Shown here: positions 34,733 through 44,142 of the stretch, in pieces | Layout: every line of letters starts with the position of its first letter | Numbering within the stretch: position 1 is the stretch's first letter | Source: an uncultured Clostridia bacterium | GTDB lineage: Bacteria > Bacillota > Clostridia > Christensenellales > CAG-917 | Length of the DNA stretch: 57,400 nt | NCBI GenBank assembly: GCA_947589475.1 | Contig: CANQBO010000011.1 | Coordinates: forward strand, 1 to 57,400 | Reading direction: 5' to 3' | Program-made: the position numbers and the translations under genes | Notes under the pieces: model-generated | Databases searched by the model: none | What the model was told of the DNA's origin: nothing | Seen by the model: the letters and a program-made list of their open reading frames with translations, nothing else

Positions 34733-36154
34733 ATGGTAAATTTGACATCTGCTACAGTTGAATACTTCGAAATTTTGTTGCCGCTTACGCTCATACTCCT
34801 GTGCACGAAGCTGTTTTCGCTTGTGGGAAAGAAATTGGGACTGCCGCAAGTTGTGGGGATGTTGATCGCGGGGCTTTTGCTCGGTCTCATCAAACTCATA
34901 CCCGGGCAGACCGTCTTTACTCAGCAGACCCTAGAAGGACTTTCCTTCCTCGCAAAGATAGGCGTAATTTTCATAATGTTCTCGGCGGGGCTGGAAACCG
35001 ACCTCAAGCAGTTTAAAAAGTGCGGTTTGCCCAGCGTCGTCATAACGCTTGGCGGAGTCATCGTTCCCCTTGCGCTGGGATTTTTGGTCGCGGCGGCTTT
35101 CAACGGCGGATTTAAAGGCATGACCTCTCATATGGCGATCGTAGACCTCTTTTATGGCACCATACTTGCGGCGACGTCCGTAAGCGTGACGGTCGCCACT
35201 CTCAAGGAACTCGGCAGACTGAACACGAAAGTCGGCACATCCATTATAGAGGCGGCGATACTCGACGACATCATAGGCGTCGTGCTCCTGTCCCTCTTCG
35301 TTTCGCTCAGCGGCGGGACGGGCGCGAAGGAAGTCGGCATAGTCATAGGCAAGATGATAGGCTTCTTCGCCGCGGCGGGCGTTTTTGGCGTCGCGCTCCA
35401 TTTCATCTTCAACTTCATAGAAAAGAAACATCCGCACACGCGCAGGCTCCCCATTTTGGGCTTTGCGACCTGCTTTTTCCTCGCGTATGCCGCCGAAAAG
35501 TGGTTTGGAGTCGCGGACATCACGGGCGCATACGTCGCGGGCATAATACTTTCAACCGTGCGCGAACACGAATACATCGACCGCAAAGTGGAAGTGAGCA
35601 GTTATATGATCTTCGTGCCCGTATTCTTTGCCAACCTCGGCATAACGGCGGACTTTTCGGGCATAAACGCGCGCATGGCGGGCTTTGGTCTCGCGCTCGT
35701 TGCGGTAGGGCTTGTCGGCAAAGTGATAGGTTGCTCCGTGACCTCTCTCGCCTGCCGTTACTCTTTGAAGGACAGCTTTAGAGTGGGCGTAGGCATGATG
35801 GTGCGCGCCGAAGTCGTGCTTGTCTGCACTCAAAAGGGCATAGACAGCGGCCTCGTAGACCCCGCGATAATGCCGTTTGTGCTCATACTCATCATCGTAT
35901 CCGCCCTGCTCGCGCCTCTCATACTCAAGCTCTCATACAGAAATGAACCGCCCGAAGCGCAACCTGCGCTTGCTCAGGGCATGGTGCCCGTCTCTCTCAA
36001 GGTGGCGCAGAACATCGAAAAGCGCGAACAGCGCATAAAGGATCTTATGAACACCCCGTTCGTGCCGAGCGCGCCCTCTCCCGAGGACGGCGCGGAATGT
36101 GCGCGTAGCGACGACAACGGGGAGGCCTCCGACGACTCAAAAAGCGAGGCATAA
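34733..36154 (+). CDS. CPA2 family cation:proton antiporter
   Basis: A 473-aa membrane protein with 12-13 helices, of the monovalent cation:H+ antiporter-2 (KefB/NapA-like) family. The ion-binding double Asp lies in IIEAAILDDIIGVVLLSL at about residue 175. FVPVFFANLGITADFSG (about 300) matches the conserved FF..G motif. The last ~75 residues form a charged cytoplasmic tail rich in Glu/Asp/Ser with no TrkA-N nucleotide-binding domain. It probably exchanges Na+ or K+ for H+, which would complement a Na+-type V-ATPase. It stands alone. Confidence 0.9.
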   Translation: MVNLTSATVEYFEILLPLTLILLCTKLFSLVGKKLGLPQVVGMLIAGLLLGLIKLIPGQTVFTQQTLEGLSFLAKIGVIFIMFSAGLETDLKQFKKCGLPSVVITLGGVIVPLALGFLVAAAFNGGFKGMTSHMAIVDLFYGTILAATSVSVTVATLKELGRLNTKVGTSIIEAAILDDIIGVVLLSLFVSLSGGTGAKEVGIVIGKMIGFFAAAGVFGVALHFIFNFIEKKHPHTRRLPILGFATCFFLAYAAEKWFGVADITGAYVAGIILSTVREHEYIDRKVEVSSYMIFVPVFFANLGITADFSGINARMAGFGLALVAVGLVGKVIGCSVTSLACRYSLKDSFRVGVGMMVRAEVVLVCTQKGIDSGLVDPAIMPFVLILIIVSALLAPLILKLSYRNEPPEAQPALAQGMVPVSLKVAQNIEKREQRIKDLMNTPFVPSAPSPEDGAECARSDDNGEASDDSKSEA

Positions 36155-36336
36155 AGCCGAATAAAGCGCGTCTTAAAAAGAATTTTTACAAAACCGCCCG
36201 CAATTTCAAATTATTATGCGCAAAAATGTGCAAAATTTTTGCATATTTCGACAAAATCGCCCCTTTTTAAGTTGATTTTTTTTGTGCGCTTTACTATACT
36301 TGAGGCTGCAATTATTTTGTATCTTTTCGGTGAAAA

Positions 36337-37785
36337 ATGTCGGACGCACAAACTCTGCAATCTCAAAAGCTGGGCAAAATGCCCATAGGCAAGCTCATAC
36401 TCGTGATGAGCGGTCCCGCCATACTCTCAATGCTCGTACAGGCGCTGTACAACATCGTAGACAGCATTTTCATCGGCTCATACGACCCCGTAAACGGCGT
36501 GCTGGCGCTCTCATACGCCCTACCCATGCAACTGCTTGTCAACGCGTTTGCGATAGGACTTGCGGTGGGCACGGGATCGCTCATATCGCGGCTTCTCGGC
36601 GAGGGAAAAGCGCGCGAAGCGTCTTTGGCGTCGCAGACGGGCATACTGCTCTCCCTCATCATGAGCGCGATGTTTGCCGTCATAGGCTATTTTGTGTCCG
36701 AGGCATTTGTGCGCGCATACACCCTCGGCGAGATGGCAAGCGCGGACGCGGATATGCGCGTAGTGTACGAGATGTCCTACAAATATCTGTCCATATGCAC
36801 CTGCTGTTCATTCGGCATGATGATAGAGATCATGCTCAACCGAATTTTGCAGTCCATGGGCAACATGACCATACCCATGGTGTCGCAACTCGTGGGCGCG
36901 GGCACAAATATAATTCTCGACCCCATATTCATTTCCGTGATAGGTCTAGGCTCCATAGGCGCGGCGATAGCGACCGTCATAGGTCAGATCATCGCGATGT
37001 TCATTCCCGTCATCGTCATCTTTGTCAAACGCGGAAAGTGGGACATCGACATCTTCTTTAAGCGCGGTTTCAAACTCAAAAAGAATATACTTTCGGGCAT
37101 ATTGCGCGTGGGACTGCCCACCGTCGTGATGAACTCCATAGGCTCCGTAATGTATATGGTGGCAAACCTCATCCTCAACGGCTTTTCGGACGCGGCGGTG
37201 TGGTCGTTCGGAGTGTATTTCAAACTGCAATCATTTGCATTTATGCCTGTTTTCGGTCTCAATCAAGGGTGCATACCCATAATGGGCTACAACTACGGCG
37301 CGGGCAACAGACAGCGCTTTGACAAGACTTTCCGATATGCCATGCTCATCGCGTTCTGCTATATGTTTGTCGTCATGGCGCTCTTCCACGCAATACCCGG
37401 CGTGCTCCTCAAACTTTTCTCCGTCGGCGACAACGCCCTGCGCATGTCCGTCGGGTGCGAGGCGCTCAGGCTGTGCTCGGTGTGCTTCCTGCCCGCGGCA
37501 TTCGGCGTAATTATGATAGCGATGTTCAACGCGGTCGGACACGGCATAAAAGCGATGCTCATTTCCCTGCTCCGCCAAATAGGTATTCTTTTGCCGCTCG
37601 GCTACGTGCTCGCAAAATTCACGCCTATGGGACTCACCGGCTTTTGGACGGCTTTCCCCATCGCCGAAGCCTTAAGCGTACTCCTCTTCATACCGGTCGC
37701 AATCTCCACCGTCAACAAGATATTCAAACAAAAGTCCTTCGGCTCCGACTCCGCCGAGTATATCCGCGAACCCGCCCGCGCCTAA
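36337..37785 (+). CDS. MATE family efflux transporter
   Basis: A 482-aa, 12-helix multidrug/toxin exporter of the MATE family (DinF/NorM/MepA group), driven by Na+ or H+. Features: PIGKLILVMSGPAILSMLVQALYNIVDSIFIG at the N-terminus and the repeat-half counterpart LRVGLPTVVMNSIGSVMYMVANLIL, plus GLNQGCIPIMGYNYGAGNRQR. The 182-bp gap before it (36155-36336) contains a TATACT box near 36292 but no recognised switch. Substrate unknown. Confidence 0.95.
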   Translation: MSDAQTLQSQKLGKMPIGKLILVMSGPAILSMLVQALYNIVDSIFIGSYDPVNGVLALSYALPMQLLVNAFAIGLAVGTGSLISRLLGEGKAREASLASQTGILLSLIMSAMFAVIGYFVSEAFVRAYTLGEMASADADMRVVYEMSYKYLSICTCCSFGMMIEIMLNRILQSMGNMTIPMVSQLVGAGTNIILDPIFISVIGLGSIGAAIATVIGQIIAMFIPVIVIFVKRGKWDIDIFFKRGFKLKKNILSGILRVGLPTVVMNSIGSVMYMVANLILNGFSDAAVWSFGVYFKLQSFAFMPVFGLNQGCIPIMGYNYGAGNRQRFDKTFRYAMLIAFCYMFVVMALFHAIPGVLLKLFSVGDNALRMSVGCEALRLCSVCFLPAAFGVIMIAMFNAVGHGIKAMLISLLRQIGILLPLGYVLAKFTPMGLTGFWTAFPIAEALSVLLFIPVAISTVNKIFKQKSFGSDSAEYIREPARA

Positions 37786-37810
37786 AAACTGATTTATTAT
37801 TATGGTTTCA

Positions 37811-37839
37811 TTGACATTTGCACATAATTATGTCATAAT
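37811..37839 (+). promoter_or_regulatory. Promoter and operator of the toxin-antitoxin pair
   Basis: TTGACA (37811-37816), 17-bp spacer, CATAAT (37834-37839). The perfect palindrome ATTATG-T-CATAAT (37827-37839) overlaps the -10 box, and CATAATAATGTCACATTA continues downstream. Autoregulation by the antitoxin is the simple reading. Confidence 0.7.
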
Positions 37840-37876
37840 AATGTCACATTAAAGTAAAGTGAAGTGGAGGTGCTAT

Positions 37877-38137
37877 ATGCCGCGCATAATTCCCATTCGA
37901 GATCTTAGGGATACAACAAAACTTTCCGAAATGTGCAACGCGACCGACGAACCTATTTTTGTGACAAAAAACGGTTACGGCGATATGGTCATTATGAGTA
38001 TGGCTGTTTACGAGCAACGACTTGCGCAGATCGAAATGTACTCAGACATCATGGAGGGCAAGGCGCAGGCGGACCGCGGAGAACTTCAAGACGGTCCTTC
38101 CGCTATGGCAAAGCTGAGGGCGAAATATGGCAAGTGA
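37877..38137 (+). CDS. Phd/YefM-type antitoxin
   Basis: An 86-aa antitoxin. Residues 1-50 (MPRIIPIRDLRDTTKLSEMC, EPIFVTKNGYGDMVIMSMAVYEQ) match the Phd/YefM DNA-binding fold. The C-terminal tail would bind and neutralise the toxin encoded 11 bases into its own end. RBS GGAGG is before ATG 37877; an upstream GTG is rejected because it is outside the fold. Confidence 0.93.
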   Translation: MPRIIPIRDLRDTTKLSEMCNATDEPIFVTKNGYGDMVIMSMAVYEQRLAQIEMYSDIMEGKAQADRGELQDGPSAMAKLRAKYGK

Positions 38138-38447
38138 ATACAGCTACAAACTTACTCCCCTGGCGGAGCAAGATATCGACTCTACTCTTGCCTACATATC
38201 GCAAACTCTTTGCAACAAAAAAGCAGCTCTCGACCTGATTGATAAAATAGAGCATGCGATATCCGCCGTGTGCGAATTTCCCTACTCCGCCGCCGATTGC
38301 AAAATTTTTCTCATAACAGATGAAAACATCCGACATGTCCCCATCGATAACTATGTCTTGATTTATGAGATCGCCAATGACGAAAAGTGCGTCCGCATCT
38401 TGCGTTTCCGCTATGCAAAAACAGACCTAAGCAAACTAACGTTATGA
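38127..38447 (+). CDS. RelE/ParE-family toxin
   Basis: A 106-aa toxin with YKLTPLAEQDIDSTLAYISQTLCN, then FPYSA and a C-terminal RHVPIDNYVLIYEIANDEKCVRILRFRYAK, the ParE/RelE fold. Family members cleave ribosome-bound mRNA or poison gyrase; which applies here cannot be decided. It overlaps the antitoxin gene by 11 bases. Confidence 0.9.
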   Translation: MASEYSYKLTPLAEQDIDSTLAYISQTLCNKKAALDLIDKIEHAISAVCEFPYSAADCKIFLITDENIRHVPIDNYVLIYEIANDEKCVRILRFRYAKTDLSKLTL

Positions 38448-38528
38448 CAAATATCGCTATGACGTCGTGGATATATCTTTATAAATAGTATAGCGCTCTG
38501 ACGATAGGTCTTCTTTACGCATAGAAAA

Positions 38529-38569
38529 ATTTGCGGCGCGACCATGAAACTTGATGTCGCGCCGCAAAT
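38529..38569. terminator. Bidirectional hairpin between the toxin and the lipoprotein gene
   Basis: ATTTGCGGCGCGAC-loop-GTCGCGCCGCAAAT, a 14-bp perfect stem between convergent genes. Confidence 0.85.
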
Positions 38570-38588
38570 ATATATTTCTTTTGAGTTA

Positions 38589-40052
38589 CTATTGCAGTTG
38601 AAGGTTGAGCGCGGGGACTACGCCTATAGTGTTTACTTGCACGGAATTGCCGCCTATCATTCCCGCAAATTGAACTTTACGTGCGTTGCTCCTGCTGTCA
38701 TTCGGTGAGCGCAGCCACCAATCGCTGTTGCCGATGGAGCCGGGAAGTCGGTCGTTGTTGTAAATACCCTGTACGCGAGCGTAATCGGTATTTTTGAGCG
38801 CTCTTGCTTTGTCCATTGTTTTTGCAGTGGCATTGAAGCCATACTCCACATTGACGACGTCTCCATAACATGGCAAAAACACTCTATCCTCTGTGTTTTC
38901 GCATACGTATTCGTTGTCGATGATGCCCGTCGTATCGGCGCTGTTGTCCACAATGGTATTTTTGACAAAACTTTGCTCATACTCGTCAAACGCCCATTTG
39001 AAGAAAGTGTCGTTCAGCCATTTGCGAATATCGCTTTCCTTGTAGTTGTTTGGAGTGACAGTATCGCCGTTTATCGTTCTGTCGTCTCTGGAGTCGAAAT
39101 ATGGTTGCGAGTCCAAAATGAAGTTGCTCATCAGATAGGCTTCGCCGTTTGACTTTTTCAGAATGCGCCACTCAATGGCTTCCCACTTAAACCAATATAG
39201 TTGCTCTACCTCATATCCGTTGTCTTTTTGATAGTTCCATGAACTGTCTAATTTGTTGTAAGCCGGTCTATTTGAAGTAAAATATATCCCGCGATATTTT
39301 GCTTGATTGAAATCAACGTCTATATACCACATATATTCGTCAACTTCGTTATTGAGATAATATCCGAAGTCCGTCCACTTGCCGCGATTTCCTTTGACGG
39401 GTCGTGAACCGCTCATCTCCGACAGCGTGGCGATCAAGCCGTTGTCCTCCACTTTTGTCTGCGGATACAAACCGAAATATATTTTGCCGTCCCTTTCGTC
39501 ATAGGCGGGTTTTGCCGTCCCGCAAATCTCGCACTTGTTTTGCGTATTCCAGCTGTGCGGTCCCATATCGCCATAGTCCTCTTCTGCAATATGATACCCA
39601 CATACACCGCATTCTTTATGATGATGAGCTTGCGTCTTGCAAGTCGCCTTTTTGTCCTCGATCCAATCCAAAGATTTCCCGTGTTCTTCAAAATCGAGTT
39701 TCTCATCACACTTGTTACACTTATGCCAATGCGAAGTTGAGTCGCTTTCCCACTTGTCCGCCACTTTGTCATGCCCCGTAGATAAAACAACGGTATCCGC
39801 AAGCTTTATTTCTTTCTTTTGCGAGTCAAAATACTTGCCGCATGTGCAGGTATAATACAATATGTTGCCCGCCTCGGTACAAGTTGGCTTTTTAGCTTCA
39901 ACAAGCGTATACGTGTGCTCATGTGCGGGCGGCGTCGGGTCGGTACTCTGCGTAGAGGAATCTTTTCCCCCGTCACTGCATGCTACAAGAGTAGCGGCAA
40001 GCACAACTGCAAGCATAAGTACAAACATCATCAATACATAATTTCTTCTCAT
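38589..40052 (-). CDS. DUF6273-domain lipoprotein with Cys-pair repeats
   Basis: A 487-aa surface protein. Residues 1-27 are a lipoprotein signal (lipobox VACS). Residues ~40-180 hold several segments of the type PTCTEAGNILYYTCTCGKYF, CNKCDEKL, CGVCGYH and CEICGTAKP, Cys-pair repeats with adjacent His found in many gut Firmicutes surface proteins. Residues ~190-487 form a DUF6273 domain ending in DWWLRSPNDSRSNARKV and GVVPALNLQL. Function unknown. ATG 40052 has RBS AGGAGG. Its promoter and operators face the HTH gene. Confidence 0.85.
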   Translation of the reverse strand: MRRNYVLMMFVLMLAVVLAATLVACSDGGKDSSTQSTDPTPPAHEHTYTLVEAKKPTCTEAGNILYYTCTCGKYFDSQKKEIKLADTVVLSTGHDKVADKWESDSTSHWHKCNKCDEKLDFEEHGKSLDWIEDKKATCKTQAHHHKECGVCGYHIAEEDYGDMGPHSWNTQNKCEICGTAKPAYDERDGKIYFGLYPQTKVEDNGLIATLSEMSGSRPVKGNRGKWTDFGYYLNNEVDEYMWYIDVDFNQAKYRGIYFTSNRPAYNKLDSSWNYQKDNGYEVEQLYWFKWEAIEWRILKKSNGEAYLMSNFILDSQPYFDSRDDRTINGDTVTPNNYKESDIRKWLNDTFFKWAFDEYEQSFVKNTIVDNSADTTGIIDNEYVCENTEDRVFLPCYGDVVNVEYGFNATAKTMDKARALKNTDYARVQGIYNNDRLPGSIGNSDWWLRSPNDSRSNARKVQFAGMIGGNSVQVNTIGVVPALNLQLQ

Positions 40053-40071
40053 GGTATAACCTCCTGTATCT

Positions 40072-40140
40072 AATGTATACATTATATAATGTGCACGTCT
40101 ATAAGTCAAGCGAAAGCGAAATATATAATGTGTACATAAT
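40072..40140. promoter_or_regulatory. Divergent promoters with shared AATGTRYACATT operators
   Basis: Minus: TTGACT (40104-40109), 17 bp, TATAAT (40081-40086), followed at once by GTATACATTA. Plus: TATAAT (40124-40129) followed by GTGTACATAATA. Palindrome AATGTATACATT at 40072-40083, related AATGTGTACATAA at 40127-40139, and TATAATGTGCAC at 40085-40096 between. The same sequence directly after both -10 boxes suggests a common repressor, most simply the HTH protein. Confidence 0.65.
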
Positions 40141-40157
40141 ATATGTGTAGGTGAGAT

Positions 40158-40361
40158 ATGAGACTTAGGGTGCTTGACATTTTGAAGGAAAAGGGCAAAA
40201 CAAAATATTGGCTGTATTCGCAACTCGGTTTGAGCTACCAAAACTTCAACCGCCTCGTTTCAAACGAGACCAAAGCCATCCGCTTTGAGACGCTCGAGGC
40301 GCTTTTGGACATTCTCGATTGCACTCCGAACGACCTATTTGAAAGGGATAAAACATCATAA
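40158..40361 (+). CDS. Small XRE/Cro-type HTH regulator
   Basis: A 67-aa single-domain helix-turn-helix protein: LDILKEKGKTKYWLYSQLGLSYQNFNRLVSNETKAIRFETLEALLDILDCTPNDLFE. It is the YozG/XRE_N-26 type common in Firmicutes. RBS TAGGTGAG lies before ATG 40158. It is divergent from the DUF6273 lipoprotein gene and probably represses it and itself through the operators between them. Confidence 0.88.
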   Translation: MRLRVLDILKEKGKTKYWLYSQLGLSYQNFNRLVSNETKAIRFETLEALLDILDCTPNDLFERDKTS

Positions 40362-40412
40362 AACCATTATAACTTGTCGGTTTGAAACGATGTAATTTGT
40401 ATTTTCAAAAAT

Positions 40413-40437
40413 GCGGCCAAAACGGTCGCGTTTTTAT
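40413..40437 (+). terminator. Terminator of the HTH gene
   Basis: GCGGCC-AAAAC-GGTCGC followed by GTTTTTATTT. Confidence 0.7.
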
Positions 40438-40515
40438 TTATAAAATGTAAAACAAAATTGCAAAAAATATATTCGCCTCTCGTTTAATTAAATTCATGCG
40501 GGAAGGAATATGCAC

Positions 40516-42040
40516 TCAAGCTTTCTTCAGTACAAATGTCACCACACTTTTTGCGGGGAGTTTGCCGTCGAAATCAAATTCCGCGACATCATGCGAGCTG
40601 TCGGTATACACCGATCTTACAAGTTCATAGCCCTTTGGCAAGCTCGCCTTCCTGTCCCTGCCCTTGGGGTTGAGGACGACGATCACAATGCTTCCGTCCT
40701 TCTTTGAGAATGCGCACGTCTGCAAATACCCCCCCCCCTGTACTCGGAGAGGTGTGTGCCTCTATCCTGATGTCGCCGCTTTGCACATATCTTGTGACCT
40801 GTGCAAAACACGAATAACGCTTGGTCATGGTAAAATCACAGTTTCCGTTCTCTTTCAGCTCGCGAGAATTGTAGTATATCAACCCGTCCTCATATTGAAC
40901 GTTTGACGCGCCCAACCACCAGCACCACTGATTTGCTCCGAGCGCCGTGAGATCCTTGAGCATGACGTCGAGACTTTTGAGACCCATATCTATCGATGGG
41001 TCTATGCCTTCCTCCATAACGCAAAATTCGCTCATATGTACGGCTTTGCCCGTCAGATTTTTCTTTGCGTAGCGTACAAATCTTTTGCGCTTTGCCGCGC
41101 TGTTTCCCGCGTGATATGAGTGCAGTGCGACGTGGTCTATCCTGCTTGTCACCCCGTGCGAGTTTAGCGCGTCTATATAATTTTTGAAATTTTTGTTTGA
41201 CCATACGTCGTAGGTGCCGCTGTCGAAAAGTTCGGGCAAGATCTCGGTGCCGTGAGCGGAATTGTATTCGTCAAGTTTATCCAAAAACACGGTGCAGAAC
41301 TCCGCCATCGCCTCCGACTCGTAATGACAGCCCTCTTGAATGGAGCTTAAGTCCCAACCCCATTGCGGCTCGTTGACGGGACTAAGATATATCCTAACAT
41401 CCTTGCCATACAGCTCGTAAAAATGTCCCGCGGTCACGAGCAACTGATCGGCAAACGCGCCGTAATTCTCTTTTGGCAGGTATCCTCCCTTGCACATGCC
41501 GTTTGACGTGAGCAGATAATGCGGCGAATTTGCAAACAGCACCAGCGTCTTGATATTGCCCTTCTCGATACACGCCTTAAGCATGCGCATAGCCTTAGCG
41601 TCGCGCGTTTCAAAATCATAGTTGCTTGGGTCCGCAAACGCGGCATTGTCCCCTCTGAAATTTTCGGAAATAAAAAAGCTTTCCGTCCTGCGCTCAGTCG
41701 GATCGCCGTCGTGCCCCGCGACTTCGATACTGCCCGCGCCTATGTTGTAGCGTATGACGTCCATATTAAGTCCGTCCTCGCCCACGAGCAATTGCGCCGC
41801 TTTATCCGCCGTTTCCGCGCTTGCGCCGAGTTCTTGAAAAGTCCATGCGCCGCTGAAGCCGAAGCCTTCTATTGTCTGATATGTTTTGCCCTCGTCAATG
41901 ACGATCTTTACGGGCGCGAACGCCATGACCGCGGCGGTTATCCCGACGCCCAGACCGCTAAGCACAAACAAAAGTACAACCGAAATTACGACCGCCGCGA
42001 CGCGTTTACGCGATTTTGCTTTATCTTTGGATCCGCTCAT
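40516..42040 (-). pseudogene. GH30-like glycoside hydrolase, split at a G10 tract
   Basis: A ~508-aa membrane-anchored hydrolase when the frame is restored. Residues ~14-36 are a membrane/signal helix; IDEGKTYQTIEGFGFSGAWTF, the acid/base region YLSPVNEPQWGWD, and VHMSEFCVM (likely nucleophile Glu) match GH30-type (beta/alpha)8 barrels acting on beta-linked galactan or xylan. The frame breaks at ten Gs (+ strand C10, 40729-40738): the first frame reads TGGGVFADVR and runs on to 40625. The second frame supplies YLQTCAFSKKDGSIVIVVLNPKG and the true end at 40516. Nine Gs would join them. This is phase variation, an assembly error or decay. Confidence 0.82.
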
Positions 42041-42046
42041 AATGCC

Positions 42047-42724
42047 TCATTTTATTCCCAGCAAGTTTTTTATTTTTGTCTCGTCTGCATGCGGAAGAAT
42101 ATCTTTCAAATGTTCGAAGATGAGTTCGCGGGACTTTTCGGGTCTGAAGTTGTAGGCGCTACGCACGCTATCCTCGCCCAAAAGCGTTTCGGGAGTGGCA
42201 TATTCCGCGACGCCCCAGCCGTACGGCTTGCCGTGCTTGTCCTTTTCGTACACGAAGTCGCTGACGCATATGTAGGTCTGCATCTGCAGGCGGGTCATGA
42301 CGGTTTCAAAGCCCTTGTTGCCGCCCTTCCCATATCCGCACAGCTTTTTTAGCGTCCTCGTCGTCGCCCTGCCTTCCTCGCAAATTGTGGAGTAGATGTA
42401 TGTATCCTTCGGGAGCGCTATGCCCTCGTCCACGCGCGAGTCGAAGTCGTAGCCGTCCCGTCTGAAGTTGGCAAAATGCGGCAGCCACTGTCTGCTGACA
42501 TAGCCCGCCTTGCCCGAGAAGAGTTTGCCGTACATGCCGCCGCACAGCCTCATAGCGGGCGCTTTCCACTCCCACGGACCGTCCGTATCGTCCGCAAACC
42601 ACAGCTCGCGCGGGCAGTGCTCCTCTATGGAGAACCCCTCGATGTCGTTTGCGAAAAATGGCAGAAAACCCCATCTGTCCACAAGATCCGCTATATCCTG
42701 CGCACTGCGAAGTTCATCTCTCAT
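42047..42724 (-). CDS. AlkZ-related (winged-helix-like) protein
   Basis: A 225-aa soluble protein that I match, from memory of Clostridia annotations, to proteins labelled AlkZ-related. Recognisable segments are ADLVDRWGFLPFF, DGPWEWKAPAMRL, GKAGYVSRQWLPHFANFRRDGYDFDSR and TVMTRLQMQTYICVSDF. AlkZ proper is a DNA glycosylase for interstrand crosslinks, but I cannot place catalytic residues here. It starts at ATG 42724, 15 bp after the fumarase beta stop, and ends 6 bp before the GH30 gene. Confidence 0.6.
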   Translation of the reverse strand: MRDELRSAQDIADLVDRWGFLPFFANDIEGFSIEEHCPRELWFADDTDGPWEWKAPAMRLCGGMYGKLFSGKAGYVSRQWLPHFANFRRDGYDFDSRVDEGIALPKDTYIYSTICEEGRATTRTLKKLCGYGKGGNKGFETVMTRLQMQTYICVSDFVYEKDKHGKPYGWGVAEYATPETLLGEDSVRSAYNFRPEKSRELIFEHLKDILPHADETKIKNLLGIK

Positions 42725-42739
42725 AAGCCGTCCTCATCT

Positions 42740-43267
42740 CTAACGCCTGTATATCGAGTTCCCGTGGCAGTCTATCGCGACGACGGCGGGGAAATTTCCC
42801 ACCTCGAAACGATGGACGGCTTCTGTGCCGAGGTCGTCGTAGGCGATGACCTGCGCGCTCTTTATCGCGCCCGCATACAGCGCGCCCGCGCCGCCTATCG
42901 CCGCAAGATACACGCCTCCGCTCTCTCTTATCGCCGCGTAGACGTCCTCGCTTCTGTCGCCCTTGCCTATCGTCACCCTAAGTCCCAGCCTGTACAGCGC
43001 GGGCGCGTACTTGTCCATTCTGTAGGACGTAGTGGGACCGGCGGACGTCACTTTGCCGTCCTTTTTGCAGGGACCGACATAATATATCCCCTGCCCGTCG
43101 AGCGGCATGGGCGGTGCATCTCCTCTTTCGATCGCCTCGACTATTCTCTTGTGCGCCGCGTCCCTGCCCGTATACAGAGTGCCGCATATCAGCACATATT
43201 CGCCCGCTTTCAGCCCCGCGAGCGCGCTTTTGTCGCAAGGCAAATTCAAAATCTTCGCGTCCATCAT
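42740..43267 (-). CDS. fumB: Fumarate hydratase class I, beta subunit
   Basis: A 175-aa C-terminal-type subunit of a two-part [4Fe-4S] fumarase or tartrate dehydratase. LKAGEYVLICGTLYTGRDAAHKRI and GKVTSAGPTTSYRMDKYAP are family signatures, and the active-site region lies in GGAGALYAGAIKS. It pairs with the alpha subunit, overlapping by 4 bases. The reaction is fumarate plus water to malate, reversible. The symbol follows the Clostridia two-subunit naming. Confidence 0.92.
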   Translation of the reverse strand: MMDAKILNLPCDKSALAGLKAGEYVLICGTLYTGRDAAHKRIVEAIERGDAPPMPLDGQGIYYVGPCKKDGKVTSAGPTTSYRMDKYAPALYRLGLRVTIGKGDRSEDVYAAIRESGGVYLAAIGGAGALYAGAIKSAQVIAYDDLGTEAVHRFEVGNFPAVVAIDCHGNSIYRR

Positions 43268-44100
43268 AGCACCGTCCTTTCAAGCCTCACCGCGTTGCAC
43301 TGTATGTTTACGGCGACGGGCAGACTTGCGATATGCGTGGGGTGCTTTCCTATGTGCACGGCGAGCGCGGTGTTGTCTCCGCCGAAGCCCTGCGCGCCTA
43401 TGCCCAGCGCGTTTATCCTGTCCAGCAACTCGCGCTCCAAAGCGGCAAGCGTTTCGTCCTCGCTCGGCTTGCCCGCCTCGCGCAAAAGCTGTTCTTTTGC
43501 GGTGAGCATAGCCCTTTCCGCGGTGCCGCCTATGCCTACGCCCACGACTATGGGCGGACAGGGATTCGCGCCCGCCGCCTTGACCGCGTCTATGACCGCG
43601 TCCTTTACGCCCTCGATCCCCGCGGACGGCGTGAGCATATAAAGCCGCGACATATTCTCGCTTCCGAAGCCCTTCGGGAGCAAGGTCAACTCAAGCTGTT
43701 CGCCCCGGACAAGCTCGATATGCACGACGGCGGGGGTGTTGTCCCCCGTATTCACGCGCGTGATGGGGTCGAGCACGCTCGCCCTGCAACCGCGCTCGCG
43801 ATATCCGCGCCGTATGCCCTCGTTTATCGCGTCCGAAAGAAGTCCGCCCGAGATGTGCACGTCCTGCCCCAGCTTCACGAATACGCACGCCATGCCCGTA
43901 TCCTGGCACACGGGCAAGCCCGACTTTTCGGCAAGCTCGGCATTTTTCAAGAGCGTCCCCAGCGCAAATTTCGCCGCGGGACAGCTCTCGCACGCGTACG
44001 CTCTCTCCATCGCCGCCTTTGCGGAAGGGGTCACGCGTACGCACGCCACGACAAGCGAACTCACCGCCTTTACGATTTCCTCATATTTCAATTCTTTCAT
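43264..44100 (-). CDS. fumA: Fumarate hydratase class I, alpha subunit
   Basis: A 278-aa subunit with the [4Fe-4S] cysteines in LPVCQDTGMACVF, in the ACESCPAA region and in GANPCPPIVVGVGIGG. NTGDNTPAVVHIELVRG and NTALAVHIGKHPTHIASLPVAVNIQC are typical of the class. It is divergent from the malic enzyme gene over a 132-bp gap with three inverted repeats, so the two C4-metabolism units may be controlled together. Confidence 0.93.
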   Translation of the reverse strand: MKELKYEEIVKAVSSLVVACVRVTPSAKAAMERAYACESCPAAKFALGTLLKNAELAEKSGLPVCQDTGMACVFVKLGQDVHISGGLLSDAINEGIRRGYRERGCRASVLDPITRVNTGDNTPAVVHIELVRGEQLELTLLPKGFGSENMSRLYMLTPSAGIEGVKDAVIDAVKAAGANPCPPIVVGVGIGGTAERAMLTAKEQLLREAGKPSEDETLAALERELLDRINALGIGAQGFGGDNTALAVHIGKHPTHIASLPVAVNIQCNAVRLERTVL

Positions 44101-44142
44101 ATATGAGATTATAAACTATTCTAAGCCATCATTTCAAGACTT

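Noticed and set aside
40516..40725. Separate 69-aa gene downstream of the GH30-like gene
   Set aside because: Its sequence is the expected C-terminal domain of the hydrolase in the shifted frame, so it is treated as part of the split gene.
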